From Bacteroidales bacterium (lineage in GTDB: Bacteria; Bacteroidota; Bacteroidia; Bacteroidales; Dysgonomonadaceae): 7,274 nucleotides of DNA. Below are positions 1 to 7,000 of this stretch, in pieces (within the stretch, counting starts at the first letter, position 1; every line of letters starts with the position of its first letter). The notes beneath the pieces were generated by a model that saw only the letters and a list, made by a program, of their open reading frames with translations, was not told the origin of the DNA and made no database searches. The translations under genes and the position numbers were made by a program. Location of the stretch: positions 1-7,274 of the forward strand of contig JAAYTC010000065.1 of assembly GCA_012518155.1 (NCBI GenBank). Reading direction: 5' to 3'.

Positions 1-662
1 GCACCACCAGTACCCACAGCGGCTACGGCAGTTTCGTGCCGTATGAATTAAACCCGGAAGAGTTCGTGCTTGCCTCGGTGGAACAATCGGAACTGCCGAG
101 CGATATACGTGGATCGCACGAATACCAGCACGTGTACACCGACATCCGACATTCACAACCCGTTACACTGGGCGTTTCGGTCCTCTATAATTTGAGTGAA
201 CGGTGGAGCCTCACGAGCGGGCTCACCTACACCTTGCTTTCATCGGAATTGTACTCCGGCTCTAAAACCGACAACCATTACCATCATAGCCGGCAATCGC
301 TCCATTACGTGGGGGTGCCGCTGAACGTGAATTACACCGTGTGGAGGAACCCTAAAATCTCAACATACGTATCGGGTGGTGGACTCGTGGAAAAAAACCT
401 GTGGGGTAAACTGACCACCGATTTTGTGATCGGCGATCAGCTCGAGACCCGGAATCGGCAAGATATCCGCGTCAAACCGTTGCAATGGTCGGTCAACTCT
501 GCCATCGGCATCCAATACCAAGCAACACGCCATATCGGGTTATATGCTGAACCGGGTGTCACCTATCATTTTAAGAACAGCAGCGAAGTGGAGACCATTT
601 ACAAAGAGAGGCCCCTCAATTTCAACATCCGGCTCGGGTTGCGTTTTTCGTTCAATGAGTAA
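1..662 (+). CDS. Outer-membrane beta-barrel protein, C-terminal part (5' end outside window)
   Basis: The reading frame is open from base 3 and ends at TAA 660-662. A GTG at 36 is not a convincing start, because the frame continues upstream without a stop, so this is the 3' part of a longer gene. The visible 220 or so residues alternate polar and hydrophobic positions as in beta-strands. Examples are 'VTLGVSVLYNLSERWSLTSGL', split by short turns, 'HYVGVPLNVNY', 'STYVSGGG' and 'GLYAEPGVTYHF'. The chain closes with the strand 'NIRLGLRFSF', whose terminal aromatic residue is typical of barrel proteins inserted by the BAM machinery. This matches the PorT/OMP_b-brl_2 type barrel common in Bacteroidetes. 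Some members of this group carry an N-terminal cytoplasmic segment and a membrane helix and sit beside ECF sigma factor genes, but that part lies outside the window. The ligand or function is unknown. The gene converges on the aldo/keto reductase gene with a 30-base gap. Confidence 0.85.
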   Translation, partial: TTSTHSGYGSFVPYELNPEEFVLASVEQSELPSDIRGSHEYQHVYTDIRHSQPVTLGVSVLYNLSERWSLTSGLTYTLLSSELYSGSKTDNHYHHSRQSLHYVGVPLNVNYTVWRNPKISTYVSGGGLVEKNLWGKLTTDFVIGDQLETRNRQDIRVKPLQWSVNSAIGIQYQATRHIGLYAEPGVTYHFKNSSEVETIYKERPLNFNIRLGLRFSFNE

Positions 663-692
663 TTAACGCGCTCGCGTGCCCAGACCTCAATC

Positions 693-1700
693 TCAATCAG
701 TCCCTAACACCCGATCGATACGCTCCAGTTCTTCCGTGCTGAAAGAGATGTTTTTTAGCGCGTTCAGGTTTTTCTGTAGTTGTGCTACCGAGCTCGTCCC
801 CACGATCACCGAAGTCACCTTGTCCCCTCTCAGCAACCAAGCCAGTGCCATCTCCGCCAAGCTTTGTCCCCGTTCTCCCGCGATTTCCGACAACCGATTC
901 AGCTGCTTCAGTCGCTCGTCGGTCAACGCGGTCCGGCGTAAAAATTGGCCCAGCGACATCCGTGAACCCTTCTCCACGTTCCCGCTCAGGTACCGGTCCG
1001 ATAACAGCCCTTGCGCTAACGGTGAAAAGGCGACAAACCCCGCGCCCGCCTCGTTGGCTTGATCGATGATGCCCTCCTTCTCCACCTCCCTGTTCAGCAG
1101 GTTATACCTACCTTGGTACAACAAGCAGGGTACATCCCGCTCCCGTAGATAGTTATACGCGAACGCGGCAGCTTTGGGCGGGTACTTCGATATACCGACG
1201 TAGAGCGTTTTCCCTTGTTTCACCAAATCGACCAAGGCTTGCATGGTCTCTTCCAGTGGTGTATTGGGATCGTACCGGTGCGTGTAAAAAATATCCACGT
1301 AGTCGAGGTTCATCCGCTTCAAACTCTGATCGAGGCTATTCATCAAGCTCTTCCTCGAACCCCAATCGCCATACGGCCCGGGCCACATTTCGTGCCCCGC
1401 CTTGGTGGCAATAAACAGCTCGGAACGATAAGGAGAAAATGAACTTTTCATCACCTTCCCGAAGGTCTCTTCCGCCGAGCCGTTAGGCGGCCCGTAGTTA
1501 TTGGCCAAGTCGAATTGGGTAATTCCTTTGTCAAAAGCGGTGTGCAACATCTGCTTGCTGTTCTCAAAATCGTTTTCTGCCCCGAAATTGTGCCAGAGTC
1601 CCAGCGACAATTCGCTCAGTAAAATTCCGCTCCTACCGGCCCTCCGGTATTTCATCGTGCCGTCGTAACGTTTTTCATCGGCTTCATACATTGTACTCAT
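693..1700 (-). CDS. Aldo/keto reductase, YghZ/Gpr (AKR14)-like
   Basis: This 335-residue cytoplasmic NADPH-dependent oxidoreductase has the TIM-barrel aldo/keto reductase fold. The sequence closely tracks E. coli YghZ (L-glyceraldehyde-3-phosphate reductase) as I remember it. Shared blocks include 'LSLGLWHNFG' (31-40), 'FDLANNYGPP' (63-72), 'ATKAGHEMWPGPYG' (98-111), 'LDQSLKRM' (123-130), 'YVDIFYTHR' (134-142), 'LYVGIS' (166-171) and 'FSPLAQGLL' (225-233). The expected catalytic tetrad is present as D64, Y69, K100 and H141. The C-terminal cofactor-binding segment 'SVIVGTSSVAQLQKNL' (297-312) is also typical. The start used is ATG at 1700, but a second in-frame ATG three codons later is equally possible, since neither has a strong Shine-Dalgarno sequence. 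The gene lies 70 bases downstream of the sialidase-like gene on the same strand with no clear promoter between them, suggesting co-transcription. The physiological substrate is unproven; a small sugar aldehyde or methylglyoxal-like carbonyl is likely. Confidence 0.93.
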   Translation of the reverse strand: MSTMYEADEKRYDGTMKYRRAGRSGILLSELSLGLWHNFGAENDFENSKQMLHTAFDKGITQFDLANNYGPPNGSAEETFGKVMKSSFSPYRSELFIATKAGHEMWPGPYGDWGSRKSLMNSLDQSLKRMNLDYVDIFYTHRYDPNTPLEETMQALVDLVKQGKTLYVGISKYPPKAAAFAYNYLRERDVPCLLYQGRYNLLNREVEKEGIIDQANEAGAGFVAFSPLAQGLLSDRYLSGNVEKGSRMSLGQFLRRTALTDERLKQLNRLSEIAGERGQSLAEMALAWLLRGDKVTSVIVGTSSVAQLQKNLNALKNISFSTEELERIDRVLGTD

Positions 1701-1770
1701 TCTTTCTACAGTTTTATTTATACTTTTCGTGCGAGCTCTTTGTCGGGTACTCCTTGTTTAAAATTTCCAC

Positions 1771-2796
1771 CTACTCTGAGTAAAACAAACTTAACGGCAT
1801 TTTTGCTAGATAGATGGACGCGTTGTTTGATTCATGGGAAGAATAATAACATACCCATATCTGATCATCTTCCACGATCAGCCCGGGATAACTTGTATCA
1901 CCGCCGGAAGGCAGCACGTAAACTTCCTGAAATCTTTCGGTTCCATTTCCAGCCAAAACAACCGTTTTCGGGAAAGAGGTGTAATGCGAACGAGTACCCA
2001 TCACGATTAAACTATCATTAAGGTGTACAAAATCGGGGCCACCCAGCCGGAAATCCATCTCTTTCCACGTCCACTCTGTATACGGCGCGCTACTTTTTCC
2101 CCAATATCCCTTTTGGTTTCCTCTTTCTCTTCGAACCATCATGTACATGTCTCCATGGGAATCAAATCTGGCGGTCGCCTCATTCGGAAAATCGGGAATA
2201 TCAAACTTGGTTACAAGGTTATAATGAATGCCGTCGCTCGTTGAAAGCAGACTGAGTTTTGTTTCACCATCGTCGTTCAAAGAGTACAACGTACCATATC
2301 CCAGGCCATTATTCCATGTAACCCTCCATATCCAGTCCTTTCCATTGCCGGCAAAATCGCTTATAGTGACAGGGACGGGATCAGAAAAACGACGTCCATC
2401 CTCACTGAAAGAAACATGAGGAACCATCCCGGTTAGTTTTCTATCTTTATAAATAGATCCCCCAATAATCATCATCAGCCTTCCTGTAGGGGTGATCGAC
2501 AATTTTGGATCTCGAAGGTCAATGCCATTCATCCCCAGTAAAGCAACGCTTTCCCAATTTTTACCATCGGACGATTTTATCACCCTCACTTTTCCCTCTG
2601 CATTCCCATCTTTATCAAAAACGTGCGACGCACCCTCTCGGAAAGAACAGTAGTACTCATCGTTAAATTTAATTAACGAAGTAAAGGCCGAATGGGTGTC
2701 AACATCCCATATTTTATCCACTTCCACACAAATAGTCTGCCCGATCACGGTAGAAACAACGATCGAAAGAAATAGAATTAAAACCTGCTTTTTCAT
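1771..2796 (-). CDS. Secreted sialidase-like beta-propeller glycosidase (exo-alpha-sialidase family annotation)
   Basis: This 341-residue protein begins with a signal peptide: 'MKK', a hydrophobic core (residues 4-18), and a likely signal peptidase I site near residues 19-20. It is therefore exported to the periplasm or beyond. The body reads as a BNR/sialidase-type beta-propeller. Shortened Asp-box motifs recur at S75-W81 (SSDGKNW), S131-F137 (SEDGRRF) and S187-Y192 (SDGIHY). Conserved-looking blocks are 'YYCSFREG' (48-55), 'DLRDPKLS' (93-100), 'WIWRVTW' (155-161), 'PNEATARF' (204-211), 'LGGPDF' (251-256) and 'GGDTSYPGLI' (298-307). The set recalls Bacteroidetes and Planctomycetes proteins annotated 'sialidase family protein'. 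The classical FRIP motif of GH33 sialidases is replaced by FREG at 52-55, so true sialidase activity is uncertain and another glycosidase or a glycan-binding role is possible. The ATG at 2796 starts directly before the signal peptide, and a promoter lies about 70 bases upstream. Confidence 0.8.
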   Translation of the reverse strand: MKKQVLILFLSIVVSTVIGQTICVEVDKIWDVDTHSAFTSLIKFNDEYYCSFREGASHVFDKDGNAEGKVRVIKSSDGKNWESVALLGMNGIDLRDPKLSITPTGRLMMIIGGSIYKDRKLTGMVPHVSFSEDGRRFSDPVPVTISDFAGNGKDWIWRVTWNNGLGYGTLYSLNDDGETKLSLLSTSDGIHYNLVTKFDIPDFPNEATARFDSHGDMYMMVRRERGNQKGYWGKSSAPYTEWTWKEMDFRLGGPDFVHLNDSLIVMGTRSHYTSFPKTVVLAGNGTERFQEVYVLPSGGDTSYPGLIVEDDQIWVCYYSSHESNNASIYLAKMPLSLFYSE

Positions 2797-2863
2797 AGAA
2801 TTGCTTGTTATTGTTTATTTTCGAATGCTCGTTAGTATCCAGTTTTAAATGTCAAGTTATCAA

Positions 2864-2896
2864 CAAAGATAGTAAACATTTCGAGGTTACATTAAA
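2864..2896 (-). promoter_or_regulatory. Bacteroidetes-type promoter of the sialidase-like gene
   Basis: On the minus strand the octamer TATCTTTG (2864-2871) fits the Bacteroidetes -7 consensus TAnnTTTG exactly. A TTTA (2893-2896), 21 bases upstream, is a three-of-four match to the -33 TTTG element. Transcription would begin near 2857, giving a leader of about 60 bases that ends in an A/T-rich stretch without a Shine-Dalgarno sequence. The promoter would also serve the downstream aldo/keto reductase gene if the two are co-transcribed. Confidence 0.55.
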
Positions 2897-2899
2897 GGT

Positions 2900-3099
2900 T
2901 TTGAGATAGCCGCCTAGGATAGGAACTTCCTTCCCGCGAAAGCCGTTATATGCGATCGCAAGGCACATGCCTCCCGAGAGTGAGTCGACCAGCCTGTCGC
3001 CGTTCGCTACTGCTTCCGGAATTTTCAAATCGGTAATCTCGCCGGTATCCGTGAACTACCGGTGGTACCGTTCCGCACCGATTCATTCGAGAAATAATT
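2900..3099 (-). pseudogene. Possible decayed remnant of a minus-strand coding sequence
   Basis: This stretch within the 450-base gap is richer in G+C than its flanks. Read on the minus strand it gives a protein-like segment with no start codon at its head. It runs from about 3055 to 2905 as '...TGEITDLKIPEAVANGDR' followed by 'LVDSLSGGMCLAIAYNGF' and 'RGKEVPILGG'. Immediately upstream, stops TAG (3056-3058) and TGA (3083-3085) interrupt this frame, while the neighbouring frame continues plausibly as 'NYFSNESVRNGTTGS'. That pattern is what a single-base frameshift would leave. The frame runs on to a TGA at 2852-2854 through AT-rich promoter sequence, where the composition no longer looks coding. 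I do not recognise the family. The alternative is plain intergenic DNA with a chance open frame. Confidence 0.3.
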
Positions 3100-3123
3100 G
3101 AATAGAAAAAACCACCGAAAACA

Positions 3124-3155
3124 TTTGGAAGTTTTTAAACGATTGTTTAACTTTG
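3124..3155 (+). promoter_or_regulatory. Promoter of the tetR-family gene
   Basis: TTTG (3124-3127), 20 bases, then TAACTTTG (3148-3155) match the Bacteroidetes sigma-ABfr consensus (TTTG, about 19-21 bases, TAnnTTTG) at every defined position. Transcription should begin near 3160-3163, leaving a leader of about 90 bases before the ATG at 3249. The 16-base operator at 3135-3150 fills the spacer and overlaps the first three bases of the -7 element, so bound repressor would exclude RNA polymerase. Confidence 0.75.
3135..3150. promoter_or_regulatory. TetR-family operator, copy 1 (autoregulatory)
   Basis: TTAAACGATTGTTTAA is a perfect inverted repeat with 6-base arms (TTAAAC/GTTTAA) around a 4-base centre (GATT). 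It lies between the -33 and -7 elements of the tetR promoter. The exact reverse complement occurs at 3880-3895, on the other side of tetR. Length, symmetry and position are those of a TetR-family dimer site. Binding is inferred, not shown. Confidence 0.75.
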
Positions 3156-3157
3156 TG

Positions 3158-3181
3158 TGGAGCGTCCGTGATCCCGCTCCA
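3158..3181 (+). other. Stem-loop at the predicted 5' end of the tetR transcript
   Basis: TGGAGCG (3158-3164) and CGCTCCA (3175-3181) form a perfect 7-base-pair stem with a 10-base loop. It falls at or just after the predicted transcription start of tetR. It is followed by AAAATG, not a T-run, so it is not an intrinsic terminator. A 5' stabilising hairpin or a second protein-binding palindrome are both possible. Confidence 0.35.
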
Positions 3182-3192
3182 AAATGCTTTAA

Positions 3193-3252
3193 ATGATGGA
3201 TATCGGCTATCTAAAGAGGGGAGCTCGTCGTTCGAACAATAAAAAAATATGA
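3193..3252 (+). CDS. Possible 19-codon leader ORF overlapping the tetR start
   Basis: ATG ATG at 3193-3198 opens a short frame encoding MMDIGYLKRGARRSNNKKI. Its TGA stop (3250-3252) overlaps the tetR start codon as ATGA. Such overlaps often mark translational coupling. There is no clear Shine-Dalgarno sequence before it, and the lysine/arginine-rich peptide resembles nothing I know. An open frame this short can easily occur by chance. Confidence 0.2.
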   Translation: MMDIGYLKRGARRSNNKKI

Positions 3253-3863
3253 CAAAGTCGCAACCGTCGGGTGTAAAAGATAGAATATTAAAAGCCGCCA
3301 AAGAGCTGTTCATTTCGAAAGGCTTCGCGGGCACGAGCATACGCGATATCGCGTCGGCCTCCGATTCAAACGTGGCGCACGTGAAGTATTACTTCCAGTC
3401 GAAAGCAAACCTTTTCGAGATTATTTTCGACGAGGCATTTGACATCCTGATAAATCGGGTAAGTGCCACCATCACTTCGGATCTACCATTCGAGGAGATG
3501 ATCGAAAGGTGGATCACCACCTATTTCGAGCTTTTGCCCCACTACCCGCAGATACCGATGTTTGTCCTTAGCGAGATCAATCATAGCCCCGACGCTTTAG
3601 TCGATAAAATCGCTCGAAAGAATCCCGAGAAGATATTTAATCGCCTTTCCGAGAGGATGGAGGAAGAGATAAAAAAGGGAACAATCCGTCCCGTCCCTGT
3701 ATTCGATTTAGGCTTGAATATATTGTCGCTCTGTATGTTCCCTTTCATGTTTAGTGGATTTGCCACGCGCACCGTGGGCATCCCCCGAAGCGAATACAAT
3801 GCCTTGGTGGCAAATCACAAACAACACGTGGTCGACTTTGTACTGCGAGCATTGAAGCCATAA
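3249..3863 (+). CDS. TetR/AcrR-family transcriptional regulator
   Basis: This is a 204-residue protein of normal TetR-family length. The N-terminal DNA-binding domain is clear. 'KDRILKAAKELFISKGFAGTS' (split across helix 1 and the turn, residues 10-30) is followed by the helix-turn-helix 'IRDIASASDSNVAHVKYYF' (31-49) and the signature 'QSKANLFEIIFDEAF' (50-64). The remaining residues (about 65-204) are an all-helical ligand-binding and dimerisation region with no recognisable specificity, containing hydrophobic segments such as 'LNILSLCMFPFMFSGF' (156-171). The ATG at 3249 is the first in frame and follows an A-rich leader. The gene has its own promoter carrying a 16-base palindrome. An identical site lies 16 bases after its stop codon, before the giant activase-like gene. 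The simplest model is an autorepressor that also controls that gene. The ligand is unknown; a CoA thioester or fatty/aromatic acid is a guess from the neighbour. Confidence 0.93.
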   Translation: MTKSQPSGVKDRILKAAKELFISKGFAGTSIRDIASASDSNVAHVKYYFQSKANLFEIIFDEAFDILINRVSATITSDLPFEEMIERWITTYFELLPHYPQIPMFVLSEINHSPDALVDKIARKNPEKIFNRLSERMEEEIKKGTIRPVPVFDLGLNILSLCMFPFMFSGFATRTVGIPRSEYNALVANHKQHVVDFVLRALKP

Positions 3864-3868
3864 TTTTT
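3837..3868 (+). promoter_or_regulatory. Candidate promoter for the activase-like gene, inside the 3' end of tetR
   Basis: TTTG (3837-3840), 20 bases, then TAATTTTT (3861-3868) matches the Bacteroidetes promoter consensus except for the final G of the -7 element. Transcription would begin around 3873-3876, just before operator copy 2 at 3880-3895, so a bound repressor would block early elongation or promoter escape. A second TTTG at 3874-3877 directly beside the operator has no good -7 partner. Read-through from tetR is an alternative source of transcript, as no terminator hairpin is seen after tetR. Confidence 0.35.
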
Positions 3869-3879
3869 TTGCCTTTGAT

Positions 3880-3895
3880 TTAAACAATCGTTTAA
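3880..3895. promoter_or_regulatory. TetR-family operator, copy 2 (upstream of activase-like gene)
   Basis: TTAAACAATCGTTTAA is a perfect inverted repeat with the same arms as copy 1. All 16 bases, including the asymmetric centre, are the exact reverse complement of 3135-3150. It lies in the gap between tetR and the large + strand gene, 135 bases before that gene's ATG. Confidence 0.72.
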
Positions 3896-4030
3896 GTCGA
3901 AAATATGAAGCATTCCCCTATACCCTCGATCATCCGGAAGCGTGCGATTGATGATTAAATTAAGAGAAAGATAAACGATAGGGTTTTGAAGAATGAAGAT
4001 ACAGAAGAGCACGTGGAGAGAAAAATAACG
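3896..4030 (+). other. 135-base leader between operator copy 2 and the activase-like gene
   Basis: No hairpin terminator or riboswitch was recognised. Two short open frames occur: MKHSPIPSIIRKRAIDD (3905-3958) and MKIQKSTWREK (3993-4028). The second ends two bases before the ATG at 4031. The leader is purine-rich near the start codon (GGAGAGAAAAATAACG), where GGAGAG at 4015-4020 could act as a modest ribosome binding site about 10 bases upstream. Confidence 0.3.
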
Positions 4031-7000
4031 ATGAAAACAAAATACAACATAGGAATCGATATCGGTTCCACCACTTTAAAAATTGTAGTACTGGATCGCT
4101 TTGGCGAGGTAAAACACAAGGTGTACCGGCGCCACAAAGCCGACTTTAACCAAGTGCTTTTGCAAGAGTTACAACAGGTGCGTTCGCTATTCCAAAAGGA
4201 GGGTTCGACCGAATTCACCATCGGGGTGACCGGTTCCGCCGGGATGGGCGTCTCGGAGCGCACGGGCATCTCGTTCGTGCAAGAGGTGGTCTCCTCGATC
4301 CGGGTGGTACAAGAGCGGTATAGCAACGCCCGCACGCTAATCGACCTGGGGGGCGAAGATGCCAAGATCGTCTTCTTCGATGAAGGAAAGCAACCCGATA
4401 TCCGGATGAACGGCAGTTGCGCCGGGGGAACCGGTTCGTTTATCGACCAGATGGCGGACCTGATGAATATTCAGGTGGAACAACTTGCCGATGAAGCACT
4501 TGAATACAAAAAGGTTTTCCCGGTGGCTTCCCGTTGCGGGGTGTTCGCCAAGACCGATGTGCAGAATCTTATCTCCCGGAACATTCCTCGCCCGGACATC
4601 TCGATGTCGGTACTTCACGCCGTGGCACTTCAGAGCATCACCACGCTCGCCCGCGGCCGCGATATCGACTCCACAACGATCTGCATCGGCGGCCCGTTGA
4701 CCTTCATTCCCGCGTTAAGGCAAGCCTTCGCGGAGATACTCGGGATCGACGAGTCGGACTTGATCCTGCCCGAGAATAGCGAGTACTTCCCGGCCATGGG
4801 CGTGGCCATGGAGCTTGCCTCGGGAGATGGGTTCGAAGACTTAAGCCCGCTTATCGAAAAACTAAAAACGAACGAGAGCCACACCGAAGATCATATGCCA
4901 CCGTTGTTCGAGAGCGAGGAGGCGTACCATGAATGGAAAAAATCACGAAAGATTAAACGATTGAAACGAGTCGGACTGGGAGAAAAAAGCCCCATCGACT
5001 GCTTCTTGGGAATTGACTCCGGCTCTACCACTTCAAAGATCGTGGCGATCGACGAATCGGACAACATCATCTTCTCGTTCTACGACTCCAACAGGGGCAA
5101 TCCCCTGAAAAAAGTAGTGGAGGGACTTCAGCAGTTCGCCGACGAGGCAAAAGAGAAAGAGGCGACCATCAACGTCCTCTCCACGGCCGTCACCGGCTAC
5201 GGGGAGGATATGGTGAAGTCGGCCTTGAACATCGATCACGGCATCGTGGAGACCATGGCCCACCTTTCCGGCGCACAGTACGTGGAGCCCAATGTCTCCT
5301 TCGTGCTGGATATCGGGGGACAGGATATGAAGTCGATTTTCATCAAGGAGGGGGTGATTTCTAACATCGAGCTGAATGAAGCCTGTTCCTCCGGATGCGG
5401 GTCGTTCCTACAAAACTCCGCCTCGTCGATGAACCTGAGCCTGCAGGAGTTCACCGAGGCAGCCTGCCTCGCCAAGTACCCGGGCGACCTGGGTTCGCGG
5501 TGCACGGTCTTCATGAACTCGAAAGTAAAACAGCTGTTGCGTCAGAACGCCACGCTGGGCGATATTGCCGCGGGCCTCTCCTACTCCGTCGTCAAGAATT
5601 GCCTCTTTAAGGTGCTTAAGATATCCAATCTCAACACGTTGGGCGACCACATCGTGGTGCAGGGCGGCACCTTCCGCAACGACGCGGTGTACCGTGCCTT
5701 GGAACTGCTATCCAAGAAGTCGGTCAGCTCCACCGACTACCCGGAACTGATGGGCTCGCTGGGAGCGGCCCTTTACGCGCGGGAGGAGTGGCAGGTGAAC
5801 AAAACGAAAACGACGTTCGCCGGGCTCTACTCGCTGCCCGACGTGGACCATATCAATACCCGGGAGTTGCAATGCAAGGGGTGCACCAACACCTGTTCCA
5901 TTCTTCGTTTCACATTCGATAACGGGAACATCTGCTACGCGGGGAACAAGTGCGAAAAGGTATTCTATAACAAGGCCACGGCACCCAAGAAGGGATACAA
6001 CGCGTTCGACGATAAGAACCGGATTTTATTTGATCGCCCCGCGAGGAAACCGATCGGTGGTATTCCCCATACTGCCAGCACAAACGGATCGAAAAAAATC
6101 ACAAATGCATCAGAGATAACCGCAGACAGGCAAGGAAAAATCACGAATGGAAGAGGGAAAGCCACGAACAGATCGGAGAAAATCGTGAACGGATCAGACA
6201 AAATCACGAACGGATCAGACAAAATTACACGAGAAACAGAAAAAACCATCAGCGGGGCAGAAAAACCACTGAGAATCGGCATTCCCAGGGTATTGAACCT
6301 ATTCGAGCATTACCCTTTCTGGCACAGCCTGTTCACGGAGTGCGGCTTCGAAGTGGTGCTCTCGCCCGAATCAAACACCTCCCTCTATCAAAAAGGGGTC
6401 GGTTGCATTATGTCGGACAACATCTGCTTCCCCGCCAAGCTGGTGCACGGCCATATCCTCGCGCTCGTGGATCAGGGAGTCGACCGTATATTCTACCCGA
6501 TGATCATCAAGGACAAGAAAGAGTTCCAGTCGGCCTCCAACTCCTACAACTGTCCCGTTATTTGCGGGTACCCGGACGTGGTGCGCAGTTCCATGGAGCC
6601 GGCTGAAAAATACGGAGTTCCCTACGATAAGCCCGTGTTCACATTCAGCAACGAAAAACATCTTGAGAACAGATGCTTCAACTACCTATCGTCGTTGGGA
6701 ATAACCAAGCCTGTATTCGATAAGGCTTTTAAGCGAGCCAAGGAGGAGAGCAACCGCACGCACGACCAGCTGATTCACTCCCAAAAAGAGCGGTTCGACC
6801 AAGCGGTACGCGAAAACAAGCTGGTATTTGTCGTGGCCGGTCGCCCCTATCACGCCGACCCCTTGGTGCAACAGAAAGTGGGGCAAATACTTACCGATAT
6901 GGGTGCGCACGTGTTCACGGACGACCTGTTCCGGGGGACCGACAACAAAGAGCTTACCGAGCTGAACATCGTCACCCAATGGCCCTACCCCAACAGGGTG

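Noticed and set aside
666..677. ACGCGCTCGCGT palindrome between the convergent genes as a bidirectional terminator
   Set aside because: The loop would be only two bases and no T-run follows on either strand, so it is not a credible intrinsic terminator.
676..1069. Two + strand open frames of 128 and 95 codons across the aldo/keto reductase
   Set aside because: Low-complexity serine/proline-rich antisense readings of a gene with clear catalytic motifs.
3864..3870. T7 run just after the tetR stop codon as a terminator
   Set aside because: No GC-rich stem precedes it. It may instead contribute to a promoter -7 element.
4953..4968. Third operator-like site TTAAACGATTGAAACG inside the activase-like gene
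   Set aside because: Only the left 11 bases match the operator and the right arm is missing. The stretch encodes lysine/arginine-rich sequence (KRLKR), so the match is probably accidental.
3955..5750. Many open frames on both strands across the activase region
   Set aside because: All overlap the single continuous frame starting at 4031 that carries the ASKHA and DUF2229 motifs. They are shadows of a GC-moderate coding region.
5965..6282. Minus-strand 105-codon open frame with repeated 'ILSDPF'-like units
   Set aside because: It is the antisense shadow of the 21-base repeats in the giant + strand gene. The sense frame carries conserved domains on both sides.
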